Source of the DNA: Megaleporinus macrocephalus
Taxonomy: Eukaryota; Chordata; Actinopteri; Characiformes; Anostomidae
Assembly (NCBI GenBank): GCA_021613375.1
Contig: CM038726.1
Location: 4,089,025 to 4,153,024 of the forward strand
Direction: 5' to 3'
DNA length: 64,000 nucleotides
Shown: piece after piece, positions 48,475 through 58,987 of the stretch
How the letters are laid out: every line of letters starts with the position of its first letter
How positions within the stretch are numbered: position 1 is the stretch's first letter
Notes under the pieces: model-generated
Seen by the model: the letters and a program-made list of their open reading frames with translations, nothing else
Told to the model about the DNA's origin: nothing
Databases searched by the model: none
Translations under genes and position numbers: made by a program

Positions 48475-51038
48475 ACCCACAATACACACACACTATTGAA
48501 CGCACACAGTAGGGGGAGGTGAAACACCCACCTAAACACACACATACTAGTGAACACGCACACTAGTGAACACACACAGTAGGGGGAGGTGAAACACCCA
48601 CCTAAACACACACATACTAGTGAACACGCACACTAGTGAACACACACAGTAGGGGCAGTGAAACACCCACCTAAACACACACATACTAGTGTACACACAC
48701 TTGTGAACACACACACTAGTGAACACACACAGTAGGTGGCAGTGAAACACCCATGTAAACACATACACTAGTAAACACACACAGTAGGTGGCAGTGAAAC
48801 ACCCACATAAATACACACACACTAGTGAAGGCATAAAGTAGGGGGCAGTGAAACAGCCATGTAGATACACACATTGGTGAACACACACACTAGGAGGCAG
48901 TGACACACCCACACACACACACACTAGTGAACACACACACTAGGAGGCAGTGAACACCCACATACACACACACTAGTGAACACCCACATACACACACACT
49001 AGTGAACACACACACTAGGAAGCAGCGAACACCCATGTAAAGACACACATTAGTGAACACACACACTAGGTGGCAGTAAAAAACACACACATAAGCACAC
49101 ACACACTAGTGAATGCACACAGTAGGGGAAAGTGAAACACCCACATAAACACACACACACTAGTGAACGCACACAGTAGGGGCAGTGAAACACCCATGTA
49201 AACACATAGACTAGTAAACACACACACTAGGAGGCAGTGAGACACCCACATAAACACACACATACTAGTGTACACACACTTGTGAACACACACACTAGTG
49301 AACACACACAGTAGGTGGCAGTGAAACACCCATGTAAACACATACACTAGTAAACACACACACTAGGAGGCAGTGAAACACCCACATAAACACACACATA
49401 CTAGTGTACACACACTTGTGAACACACACACTAGTGAACACACACAGTAGGTGGCAGTGAAACACCCATGTAAACACATACACTAGTAAACACACACACT
49501 AGGTGGCAGTGAAACACCCACATAAATACACACACACTAGTGAAGGCACAAAGTAGGGGGCAGTGAAACAGCCATGTAGATACACACATTGGTGAACACA
49601 CACACTAGGTGGCAGTAAAAAACACACACATAAGCACACACACACTAGTGAACGCACACAGTAGGGGGAAGTGAAACACCCACATAAACACACACACACA
49701 CTAGTGAACGCACACAGTAGGGGCAGTGAAACACCCATGTAAACACATACACTAGTAAACACACACACTAGGTGGCAGTGAAACACCCACATAAACACAC
49801 ACACACTAGTGAACACACACACTAGGAGGCAGTGAACACCCACATACACACACACAAGTGAACACACACACTAGAAGGCAGTGAACACCCACATACACAC
49901 ACACTAGTGAACACACACACACACTAGTAGGCAGTGACACACCCACAATACACAAATAAACATATTAGGACGCAGTGAAACACCCACATAAAAACACACA
50001 CACACATACACAAGTTAAACACACACACTAGGAGGCAGTGACACACCTACAACACACACACACACACACACACACACTAGAAAGCAAAAAACACCCACAT
50101 ACACACACACTAATAAACACCCACATATACACACACTAGTGGGCACACCCATGGGCACATGCTGTGAACACACACACTAGGGGGCAGTGAAACACCCACA
50201 TGAACACACACATATGCACACAAACACACTAGTGAACACACACACTAGGGGCAGTAAAACATCCACATACACACACACTGGTGAACACACACATTAGTGA
50301 AACACACACATAAACACACACTAATGAACACACACATGTACACAAACACACTAGTGAACACACACACACACTAGAGGGCAGTGAAACACCCACATACACA
50401 CACACACAGGGCACACACTGTTAACACACACACTAGGGGGCAGTAAAAACTCTCACATACACGCACACTAGTAAACACCCACATACACACATACTAGTGA
50501 ACACACAAATGGGGAACATGCTGTCAACACACACACTAGGGGGCAGTAAGACACCCACATAACCACACACAAAAACACACAAACACACTAGTGAACACAC
50601 ACACATGCACACAATACACAAATAAACATACTAGGACGCAGTGAAACCCACACACACAAAAGTGAACACACACAATAGGAGGCAGTGACACACCCACATA
50701 CACAGACACACTAGTGAACACACACTAGGAGGCAGTGACACACCTACAACACACACACACACATACACACACACTAGGAGGCAGTAAACACCCACATACA
50801 CACACACTAATAAACACCCACATATACACACACTAGTGGGCACACCAATGGGCACATGCTGTGAACACACACATTAGGGGGCAGTGAAACACCCACATGA
50901 ACACACACATATGCACACAAACACACTAGTGAACACACACACTAGGGGGCAGTAAAACAGCCACATACACACACATACACACACACTAGTGAACACACAC
51001 ATTAGTGAAACACACACATGTACACAAACACACTAGTG

Positions 51039-51072
<34 letters not shown>

Positions 51073-51260
51073 AGGGCAGTGAAACACCCACATACACACA
51101 CACACACAGGGCACACACTGTCAACACACACACTAGGGGGCAGTAAAAACACTCACATACACGCACACTAGTAAACACCCACATACACACACACTAGTGA
51201 ACACACAAATGGGGAACATGCTGTCAACACACACACTAGGGGGCAGTAAAACACCCACAT

Positions 51261-51313
<53 letters not shown>

Positions 51314-51357
51314 CACACAAACACACTAGTGAACACACACACATGCACACAAGCACA
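48475..51357 (-). repeat. SINE-tail-derived minisatellite, minus orientation
   Basis: Read on minus, units of about 40-110 bases contain TTTCACTGCCCCCTAGTGTG, TGTTCACTAGTGTGTG and TTTATGTGGGTG. At its right end it continues without a break into the 3' part of the SINE at 51361-51528 (GGGCAAGTGTGCTCA). It therefore reads as an expanded SINE tail. It includes a long (CA)n run at about 51263-51311 and a duplicated block near 50430-50620 and 51110-51350. The same family in plus orientation is at 7487-9145. Confidence 0.88.
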
Positions 51358-51360
51358 CTG

Positions 51361-51528
51361 GTGAGCACACTTGCCCGAAGTGGTGAGCAGTCCTATCCAC
51401 AGTACCTGGGGGGCAGCCGGGGGTTAGGTGTTTTGTTTAAGGGTGCTATGGTCGCAGCCTGGTGGTTCAGGGAATCAAACCAGAGACCTTCTGGTCAAAG
51501 GCTGGTTTCCCAACATCCAGCTGACTGA
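51361..51528 (-). repeat. tRNA-derived SINE head and body, minus strand
   Basis: On minus: CAGTCAGCTGGATGTTGGGA, AACCAGCCTTTGACCAGAAG, a B-box-like GGTTTGATTCCC at 51470-51481, ACACCTAACCCCCGGCTGCC, GTGGATAGGACTGCTCACCA and GGGCAAGTGTGCTCA. The first part aligns with the copy at 17852-17970. The element type (tRNA head, long non-LTR-mobilised body) is known for teleosts, and the family name is not assigned here. Confidence 0.82.
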
Positions 51529-52195
51529 TCTCACTTTCCTGAATACAGTCCTCAAGCTCAGGTTCAACTTCTCTTCATACTGAACCTTCAACACTGAAGC
51601 TGATCTGGACCCTGTAGCTGTGATCTCAGGTGTCCTCTGTAGGGAAGTTACTTCTACTGAAGGAAGCTTCTACAATATTCCTAGTTTCTAAGATTTTCTT
51701 ACAGTGGATTACTGAGAAGATTCCAACTAAGAGTGGTTGGCATGAGATATTAACAGACTGAATTCCACTGGAGTGACCAACCTGTGCACTTCACTCTGAA
51801 AGTTTTATAGAGTTTCGGAACCTTGTATTAACTCTATTGAGCCAAATGTAGCAACCATTTAAAAATAGGATTTCACTGATTCCAGGCACCAGCCGGATTT
51901 GTAACAAGACTCAAACCATGCTGGGTAATTCAATTATTTTATTATTTTTTTTTTTTTTATCTTCCTATGTGCTGAGCTTGTTGAAATTGTTTAACTGTGA
52001 AATACTGACTTTGGACATTTAGTATTTTATTTATAAAATATTTTATTCAACATTTTATGTTTAGTGTAAATAGTTCTAAAGTAAAAACCCATTTAAAAAA
52101 AATAAATAATAATAATAATAAAACTCTCTGCATAAAACCGTGCAGATAATACAAACTCCAACGCTGCACTGGAGACCCCTCTGGTGGAAATGTGT
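51529..52195. other. AT-rich non-array stretch, no gene recognised
   Basis: T run at about 51946-51959, AAATAAATAATAATAATAAT near 52098-52120, otherwise unassigned. No exon or transposon motif recognised. Confidence 0.45.
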
Positions 52196-52369
52196 AATTA
52201 CACACCACAAGCAGAAGATAGATTTGTAGTGATATAGATAGAACTAAAGTGATAGATATATAGATAGATATAAAGATATAAAATTGTAGAGATAGATAAA
52301 TATATGGTTATAGAGTTGTAGTGATAGATATATAGATAGAATTGTAGTGATATATTTATTGATAGACAG

Positions 52370-52404
<35 letters not shown>

Positions 52405-52591
52405 ATTGTAGATATATACATATATATAGAACTGTAGAGATAGATATATAGATAGATGGATAGATAGAATTGTAGTGAAAGATAGAATTGTTGTGATAGA
52501 TGGATTACTAGATAGAAGTGTAGTGATAGATAGATTAGACAGTGATAGATAAAACTGCAGTGATAGATAGATAGATAGATAGAACTGTAGT

Positions 52592-52645
<54 letters not shown>

Positions 52646-53051
52646 AGTGTAGTGATGAATATACTGAGATAGACAGAATCGTAATGATAGACAATTGACA
52701 GATTGTATTATAGTGACGGATAGATAGAATTGTAGTGATAGATAGATATAGAATTGTAGTGATAGATACATAGATAGATATAGAATTGTAGTGATAGATA
52801 GATAGATAGATAGATAGTATTGTAGTGATAGATACATAGATATAGAATTCTAGTGATAGATAGATGCATAGGTAGATATAGAATTCTAGTAATAGATAGA
52901 TAGATATATAGATAGATAGTATTGTAGTGATAGATAGACAGATACATAGATACAGAATTGTAGTGATAGATAGATAGTATTGTAGTGATAGATACATAGA
53001 TAGATATAGAATTGTAGTGATAGATGCATAGGTAGATATAGAATTCTAGTA

Positions 53052-53095
<44 letters not shown>

Positions 53096-53140
53096 TATTG
53101 TAGTGATAGATAGACAGATACATAGATACAGAATTGTAGT

Positions 53141-53196
<56 letters not shown>

Positions 53197-53212
53197 TAGA
53201 TAGATAGATGTA
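52196..53212. repeat. GATA-type microsatellite/minisatellite
   Basis: (GATA)n runs joined by AGAATTGTAGTGATAGATAG and AGAATTCTAGTAATAG linkers spaced about 25-60 bases apart; pure (GATA) stretches at about 52591-52643, 53053-53095 and 53140-53200. Minus frames of LSIYLSIYLS type are artefacts. Confidence 0.95.
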
Positions 53213-53950
53213 AGCTGTATTCAAAGCAAGAAACACTTTTATTGAAAAAACGTTTTAATTTAATAATGAAATGATCATCCAAACAAAATCAAAACAACAA
53301 TAACTTACAATCTGGACGTACACATTAATAAACGGAGGGACATTTTCATTTAACTTAATTTAACAGACGGTATATTATAACCACATAAACACTGAAGGGG
53401 AATTCCTCTAGAATTAGACTTTTTCTGAAGTCAAAGCTGTGCACAGTGGTGGTGAAGGGAACCAGACGTCCAGCTCTAAAAGCTCCTCCAGAGAGTTACT
53501 ACAGTAGATGCTTATAAACACACTGTCTGATCAAATTCTATGTATTCCATCCTATTTTATCTCAGCAGCTAGAATTACCTTATGTTCAGTTAATATATTT
53601 TATATTTCAAATTTTTTTAATAATATTTTAACTTATAAGATGATTTACTTTTGGTTCAAGCTAATTTCTTAATATACGCAAACATATTTACCAACACGCT
53701 AAACAAGCTAAAACAAGCTAAACAAGTTACACAACTCTATAATAAACTTCTAATGTTGCATTGTGGTGGAGGGACGCCGTCAGGACGATGTACAGTACAA
53801 TACCCCTCAAAGAAAACGTATTATTTTTAAGTTATTATTTTATTATTTGTTACTATTTTATTATTAATTCAACATTAATTCAAACACATGCACCTCTATT
53901 TCTTGTTGATTTTTACTTTTCTACACTGTTCAAACGAGACAGCTGTTGTT
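53213..53950. other. AT-rich non-array stretch with a dispersed-family fragment
   Basis: GTGAAGGGAACCAGACGTCC at about 53453-53472, followed by AGCTCTAAAAGCTCCTCC, belongs to the family seen near 7440 and 18775. GGGGAATTCC at 53398 is similar debris. No gene recognised. Confidence 0.5.
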
Positions 53951-54105
53951 TATCAGTATGTTTACACTTCATGATGAACGGACCAATAGAAATGCTTCAA
54001 AATAGCTTGGTGAGAATTCTGGTTCCATAGACTTACATTGAAAGTAAAGACGGTTTGTGGCCTCTCCTGTAAAGTTACTATTTTTGAGATACTTGTTTCT
54101 CGTAG
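53951..54105 (+). repeat. Dispersed repeat, 'GGACCAATAGAAATGCTCC' family, plus copy
   Basis: ATGATGAACGGACCAATAGA, AATGCTTCAAAATAGCTTGG, ATTCTGGTTCCATAGACTTA, AAAGTAAAGACGGTTTGTGG and CCTCTCCTGTAAAGTTAC. It matches the 56135-56345 copy nearly throughout. Confidence 0.85.
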
Positions 54106-54109
54106 GACA

Positions 54110-54115
<6 letters not shown>

Positions 54116-54184
<69 letters not shown>
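54116..54184. repeat. (TA)n microsatellite, about 69 bp
   Basis: Uninterrupted TA dinucleotides, followed by CACACACTCAG. Self-complementary, so cruciform-prone. Confidence 0.97.
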
Positions 54185-54191
<7 letters not shown>

Positions 54192-54870
54192 TCAGACGAC
54201 ACGGGTAGATGTTGTGGATGGTAAGTGAAACGAAAGAAACGATGTTGAAGTTTCGCTACAATCAAGTTTATGTAGTATCAACAAACGCAGTTCTAAGAGA
54301 ACGCCAACCGAAAGCTCTCAAAGCGCCAAAGTTCCTACAGTGGAAGCCGACGTTCCACGGATACCGGCCTCCGATTGGCTGCCGCAACGTGGACACAAGT
54401 CGACGTGGCATCCGGATCAGCCCCAAATTCTGACTTCCATCAAACATAATTAGGGCTTCTGGAAAGATCCAATAAGCTTCTCCTGTGATTTCATACCACC
54501 ATTGTTCTGGACGCGAGTGGAAACGTCTCAGGAACGTCTGGCCGTCTCAGGGAAAATCCTGCCGGCGGAGCAAACGTACACAAACCGGGCCGGCGAGGCT
54601 TTCAACGCCTGCCAGCAGGGCTGGTGACTCAGGCCTGGAGGGGCTGCTGATTAGTGACTGCTAGTTAATGTCTGCAAATATAGGCCAGTCGAATGTAAAT
54701 ATCCCACATCGCTAGCTTTTCATTCACGGCGCTCCGCGCCAACGTTCCGCCAAGCCCTCTCATCACCGTGTTTAAAGAACTCTCCAGCGTTTTCCCAAGC
54801 TAATCTCCGCCGACCGCACCACAGCCCCTGTACCGGAGCTCGTTCCTGCGCTTGGAAAAGGAGCTGGCGT
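54185..54870. other. Non-array stretch, no gene recognised
   Basis: About 690 bases with frames under 80 codons. Moderately GC-rich between 54340 and 54850. No family or exon recognised. Confidence 0.4.
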
Positions 54871-54960
54871 CTCCAAAACGACAACTTTACAGGAGAGGGA
54901 GAAAACCTACTTCGCTTACAATACAAGTCTATGGAACCAGACGTCTTTCCCGGGAATTCT
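54871..54960 (-). repeat. Dispersed repeat, 'GGACCAATAGAAATGCTCC' family, partial minus copy
   Basis: AACTTTACAGGAGAGGGAGA, AAACCTACTTCGCTTACA and CAAGTCTATGGAACCAGACG correspond to the 3' half of the family read in reverse. The CCAATAGAAATG part is absent. Confidence 0.6.
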
Positions 54961-55097
54961 GGGTCCTTTCTGTCGCTACACTTGTCGTGAAATTTGCACC
55001 CGAGGTAAAGGACGACAGACGCTTTCCAATGATGGTCAAACGTGAGAAACGATAAAAATTGGGGTTACGAGGTCTACGATTAGCCAGTTGGCTGAAT

Positions 55098-55467
55098 TGA
55101 CCATACAGGAGCTCCACTTCCAGACTGTAGTTCATCTGATTCTCTGTATACTTTATTACTCTGTTCTTTAATGATCAGGACCCCCACAGGACCACCACAG
55201 AGCAGATACTATTAGGGAGGTAGATCACTGGACTGAGAATCATCGTCCACCAACCAACACTACCCAGACGACCGTGTCCTGTTGTCTCTGACTTTACATC
55301 TAGCAAGTAGTAGGAATGTCTAATAGAGTGGACAGTGAGTGGACACAGTATCAGTGTATCTGCTCTGTGGTGGTCCTGTGGGGGTCCTGATCATTAAAGA
55401 ACAGAGTAATAAAGTATACAGAGAATCAGATGAACTCCAGTCTGGAAGAGGAGCTCCTGTATGGTCA
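55098..55467. repeat. Inverted pair of the 'GGACGCCGCCCACAGGACAC' element (foldback)
   Basis: The arms 55098-55208 and 55357-55467 are reverse complements over 111 bases with about two mismatches. They carry GACCATACAGGAGCTCC, ATTCTCTGTATACTTTATTA, TTAATGATCAGGACCCCCAC and AGGACCACCACAGAGCAGAT. The 148-base spacer holds the left part of the same element in minus orientation (AGAATCATCGTCCACCAACC, GTCTCTGACTTTACATCTAG, AATAGAGTGGACAGTGAGTG). The whole can fold into a long hairpin. Confidence 0.88.
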
Positions 55468-55704
55468 GTGGAGCTGGTAACAATGGATAGTGTGTGTAGA
55501 TACAAGCAGGTGGAACACCGTCTGATGATGTCACCGTCTGATGTGCCTGGTTTACTTTCCTACTAGTTGATTTTTTAATGTATTAACTGATTCTGGATCA
55601 GCACATGCACTCCAGTCAGCCAGGATTCCCAACGACATCCGATCGATATTAGTATATTAGCATCAGACGTATCAGACTGGTGTTTATTGCTCTTTGGAAG
55701 GTCA

Positions 55705-55706
<2 letters not shown>

Positions 55707-55758
<52 letters not shown>
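55707..55758. repeat. (AT)n microsatellite, about 52 bp
   Basis: Uninterrupted AT dinucleotides ending 27 bases before the MITE. Confidence 0.97.
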
Positions 55759-55760
<2 letters not shown>

Positions 55761-55784
55761 TCACTATCCAGACAAAAACATATA

Positions 55785-56126
55785 CAGGGTGGGCCATATG
55801 TATATGAATACACCTTAATGAAATGGGAATGGTTGGTGATATTAACTTGGATTGGACTGGATTGGTCAACGTGAGAAACTTGTAAATAACTCATGAAAGA
55901 ATATAGTTACGTCAAAACCAAGCACACCATTGTTTTTCTTGTGAAATTCCCAATAAGATTGACGGGTCACATGACCCTCTTCCCATTGAAAAAACAAAAG
56001 TTGGATCCAAAATGGCCGACTTCAAAATGACCGCCATGGTCACCACCCATCTTAAAAAGTTTTGCCCCTCCCATACCAACCATTCCCATTTTATTATATA
56101 TGTATCCATATGAATGGCCCACCCTG
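55785..56126. mobile_element. 342-bp mariner-type MITE with TA target duplication
   Basis: The left end CAGGGTGGGCCATATGTATA and the right end read in reverse, CAGGGTGGGCCATTCATATG, form terminal inverted repeats. They extend about 52 bases to AAATGGGAATGGTTGGT with some mismatches. TA lies on both sides (55783-55784 and 56127-56128), the signature of Tc1/mariner transposition. Inner sequence (AAAATGGCCGACTTCAAAAT, CATGACCCTCTTCCCATTG) matches what I recall of the terminal regions of a mariner-type element widespread in animals. No transposase is present: a short non-autonomous copy. Confidence 0.85.
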
Positions 56127-56134
56127 TATATCAA

Positions 56135-56345
56135 TTTTGGCCGATTTTTACTTTTTCGAGACCATTTGAACTCGACAGCTGCCGTTTACGTTGTCCATCA
56201 ACCACCTGATGAACGGACCAATAGAAATGCTCCAAAATAGCTTGGACGAAATTCTGGTTCCACTGGCTTACATTGAAAGTAAAGACAGTTTTTGGTCTGT
56301 CCTGTAAAGTGGCCATTTTTCTTTGGACAGCGACTATTTTTAGAT
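56135..56345 (+). repeat. Dispersed repeat, 'GGACCAATAGAAATGCTCC' family, plus copy
   Basis: GACAGCTGCCGTTTACGTTG, ACCTGATGAACGGACCAATA, AATGCTCCAAAATAGCTTGG, AAAGTAAAGACAGTTTTTGG and TCTGTCCTGTAAAGTGGCC. It is the most complete plus copy, starting seven bases after the MITE target site. Confidence 0.85.
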
Positions 56346-56788
56346 ATTTACTAATTAAAAACGTGCCAGAACTTTTGCACAAACCTTATTTGATGTATTA
56401 TTTTCGCACCTTTATGTTACACTCAGTAAATAAACAGTTATTGTGTATTAAAATGTGTACAAGTGTGAGGACACTCAAAACATCAACAACAACATGGATT
56501 TTCAGCAATTTATATATTTATATATATATATATATATATCCTGTACTCCAGTGCCGCCCGGTAGTAGCTGGAGCACAGACCACCCTCCAGGCCTCATGGT
56601 GACCTTCTCTGAGTCGGCTTCCTTCCCTGGACTGACAGTTAAAGGTAAACATATATAAACAGATACGCCTGTTTGGTTTACTCGTCTTCTCCTCCTTCGT
56701 CAACACAACACAACATCTTCCTCAACACAATAACAAAACTATCTTCTCTCCTCCCTCCACCCATCTCTCAGTCACACTCCTTCGCTCC
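56346..56788 (-). other. Downstream flank / probable 3' UTR of vma21
   Basis: Non-repetitive apart from a TA run at about 56517-56539. On minus this follows the vma21 stop codon directly, so part is expected to be 3' UTR. I saw no clear AATAAA on minus in this stretch; the first I found lies within the MITE (TTTATT on plus at about 56090-56095). Confidence 0.4.
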
Positions 56789-56976
56789 TCAGTCCTGTTT
56801 CCCTTCTCTCGTCTGCCGCGATCCCTCGTTCCAGGCTGCGTAGACGAACAGCGCCAGGACGACGTGCACGGCGATCACGGCCACGATGGCAGCGTAGAAG
56901 TAGCTGTCGTTGCTGGAGTAGCCCAGTGACGCTGCGGGCACACGACACAGCCTGGTCATTACACTTCAAGGTGTCA

Positions 56977-57060
<84 letters not shown>

Positions 57061-57219
57061 TGACATATATAGATCCTCTAGTCAGACTGGGAGGTCAGTG
57101 CAGACATACCTTCAAACAGATACGTCTTTGATGTAAAGTACAGTCCAATGGGAAGAGTTATCATCAGGATGGTGAAGAACAGCAGCGTCTTCAGTACAGA
57201 CACCAGAGAGCCATCGTTT
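56789..57219 (-). CDS. vma21: vma21, V-ATPase assembly chaperone (exons 2 and 3; exon 1 outside window)
   Basis: VMA21 is a small ER membrane protein that helps assemble the membrane (V0) sector of the vacuolar proton ATPase. Exon 2 (57110-57219, minus) has acceptor CTTCATCAG and donor GTATGT and encodes [10 protein letters not shown], then the first membrane helix [18 protein letters not shown] and TSKTYLFE. Exon 3 (56789-56931) has acceptor GTGCCCGCAG and encodes [14 protein letters not shown], the second helix [19 protein letters not shown], and [13 protein letters not shown] then TGA at 56789-56791. The split codon GCG joins the exons. About 83 residues are visible; the human protein has 101, and the roughly 18 missing residues match the usual short exon 1. 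Exon phases and sequence agree with vertebrate VMA21. No frameshift or internal stop, so the gene looks functional. Exon 1 was searched for up to 58000 and not found. Confidence 0.95.
56932..57109 (-). other. vma21: vma21 intron 2 (178 bp)
   Basis: GT-AG intron on minus (GTATGT...CCCGCAG). GTAATGACC on minus near 56950-56960 is a plausible branch-point region, 20-30 bases from the acceptor. More than half of the intron is the TA palindrome at 56972-57065. Confidence 0.9.
56972..57065. repeat. 94-bp perfect palindrome, TGTCAG-(TA)41-CTGACA
   Basis: TGTCAG at 56972-56977, 82 bases of uninterrupted TA, then CTGACA at 57060-57065. The flanking hexamers are reverse complements, so the entire 94 bases form one palindrome inside vma21 intron 2. 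A small similar word, TGTCAGTATATATATACTG, lies at about 22171-22189 after a dispersed element. Confidence 0.93.
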
Positions 57220-57992
57220 CTGATGAAGAGTGTGAGAGAGGGCGGGAGTGAAAGCGAAGAAAAGCAAATACATCAATGAATTCATTGATTAATGAATAAC
57301 AAAGCCCACCCAAAGCTTTCAAGGCTTTTCGAATAGCTTTAAATGTTCCTCCCACCTTCAAGACGCATCATCAGAAGGGGTTCTTTCTGGGTCTTCAGTC
57401 AAGAAAACCTCACTCACTCAGACTACTGTTCTCAACAATGTCGTATCTAGAACAGATTTTTATTTCGTCCCCGTCAGGAACCTCTGACTGACCTGCTTGA
57501 AGTTCTGACCCTGTATGAGACACGGCTAGGCTTCAAAACGAAAGCCTTGACCTTCTGTGCTTTCTTTCTCCCCAAACAGTTCTAATAATTTCCAGTTGAT
57601 TCAGTATCAGATTTAACTGTAATGAATGGCTAACGTTCAGCCGGCCATACGTAACCGCCCCCGCTTCGCCCAGTCCCGTATCACAGTTAACAGGGTTTGG
57701 AAAACTCAGTGTGGAGCTGGAGTTAAGCAGCTTTGGATTTGGATTGTTGGCGTTTTCTGTGGAAATGAAAGCTCATTAGTTTCGTTTACTGATCGTTCAG
57801 CGTTCAGGATCTTAAAATAACACGGACTTAGGCTGCTGTTACAACGAAGCCATACACACACACAAAATATTCTATACTTATGAAATCCAATCTAATAAAA
57901 TCCAAACTCTGGTTTAAAATCGCGGTCCTCTCGTGGTGCATCATCATTAACACAAGCAAAGAAATTGGAAGAGGAAATACAGATTCTAATAC
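57220..57992 (-). other. Proximal part of vma21 intron 1 (inferred), no exon seen
   Basis: Upstream of exon 2 on the minus strand. A scan for a short exon coding an N-terminus like that of VMA21 and ending in a GT donor found none. A 64-codon plus frame at 57626-57820 has no recognisable motif. No repeat family recognised apart from ATTAATGAATAA-type AT-rich words. Confidence 0.5.
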
Positions 57993-58987
57993 TACAACCA
58001 CAGTCCTATAATGACTATCCTATAATCACAGTCCTATAATCACAATCCAATACCCACAGTCCTATAATGACTATCCTATAATCACAGTCCTATAATCACA
58101 ATCCAATACCCACAGTCCTATAATGACTATCCTATAATCACAGTCCTATAATCACAATCCAATACCCACAGTCCTATACCCACAGTCCTATAATCACAAT
58201 CCAATACCCAAGGTCCTATAATTACTATCCTATAATCACAGTCCTATAATCACAAGCCAATACCCACAGTCCTATACCCACAGTCCTATAATCACAATCC
58301 AATACCCACAGTCCTATAATAACTATCCTGTACCCACAGTCCTATAATCACAATCCAATATCCACAGTCCTATACCCACAGTCCTATAATCACAATCCAA
58401 TACCCACAGTCCTATAATAACTATCCTATACCCACAGTCCTATAATCACAATCCAATACCCACAGTCCTATAATCACAATCCAATACCCACAGTCCTATA
58501 ATGACTTATCATGTTCCTATACCCACAGTCCTATAATCACAATCCAATACCCACAGTCCTATAATAACTATCCTGTACCCACAGTCCTATAATCACAATC
58601 CAATATCCACAGTCCTATACCCACAGTCCTATAATCACAATCCAATACCCACAGTCCTATAATAACTATCCTATACCCACAGTCCTATAATCACAATCCA
58701 ATACCCACAGTCCTATAATCACAATCCAATACCCACAGTCCTATAATGACTTATCATGTTCCTATACCCACAGTCCTATAATCACAATCCAATACCCACA
58801 GTCCTATAATAACTATCCTGTACCCACAGTCCTATAATCACAATCCAATACCCACAGTCCTATAATCACAATCCAATACCCACAGTCCTATAATCACAAT
58901 CCAATACCCACAGTCCTATAATAACTATCCTGTACCCACAGTCCTATAATCACAATCCAATACCCACAGTCCTATAATGACTTATCA
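57993..58987 (+). repeat. 28-bp minisatellite (about 35 copies) with higher-order blocks
   Basis: Unit CAGTCCTATAATCACAATCC plus AATACCCA (28 bp), interrupted by ATAATAACTATCCTGTACC variants. The word GACTTATCATGTTCCTATA recurs at 58503, 58748 and 58979 (spacings 245 and 231), which marks a larger repeat of about 230-245 bases. Its last occurrence is the junction to the 42-bp array. Confidence 0.95.

Noticed and set aside
57220..57992. vma21 exon 1 close to exon 2
   Set aside because: No short minus-strand coding segment with a VMA21-like N-terminus and GT donor was found in this stretch.
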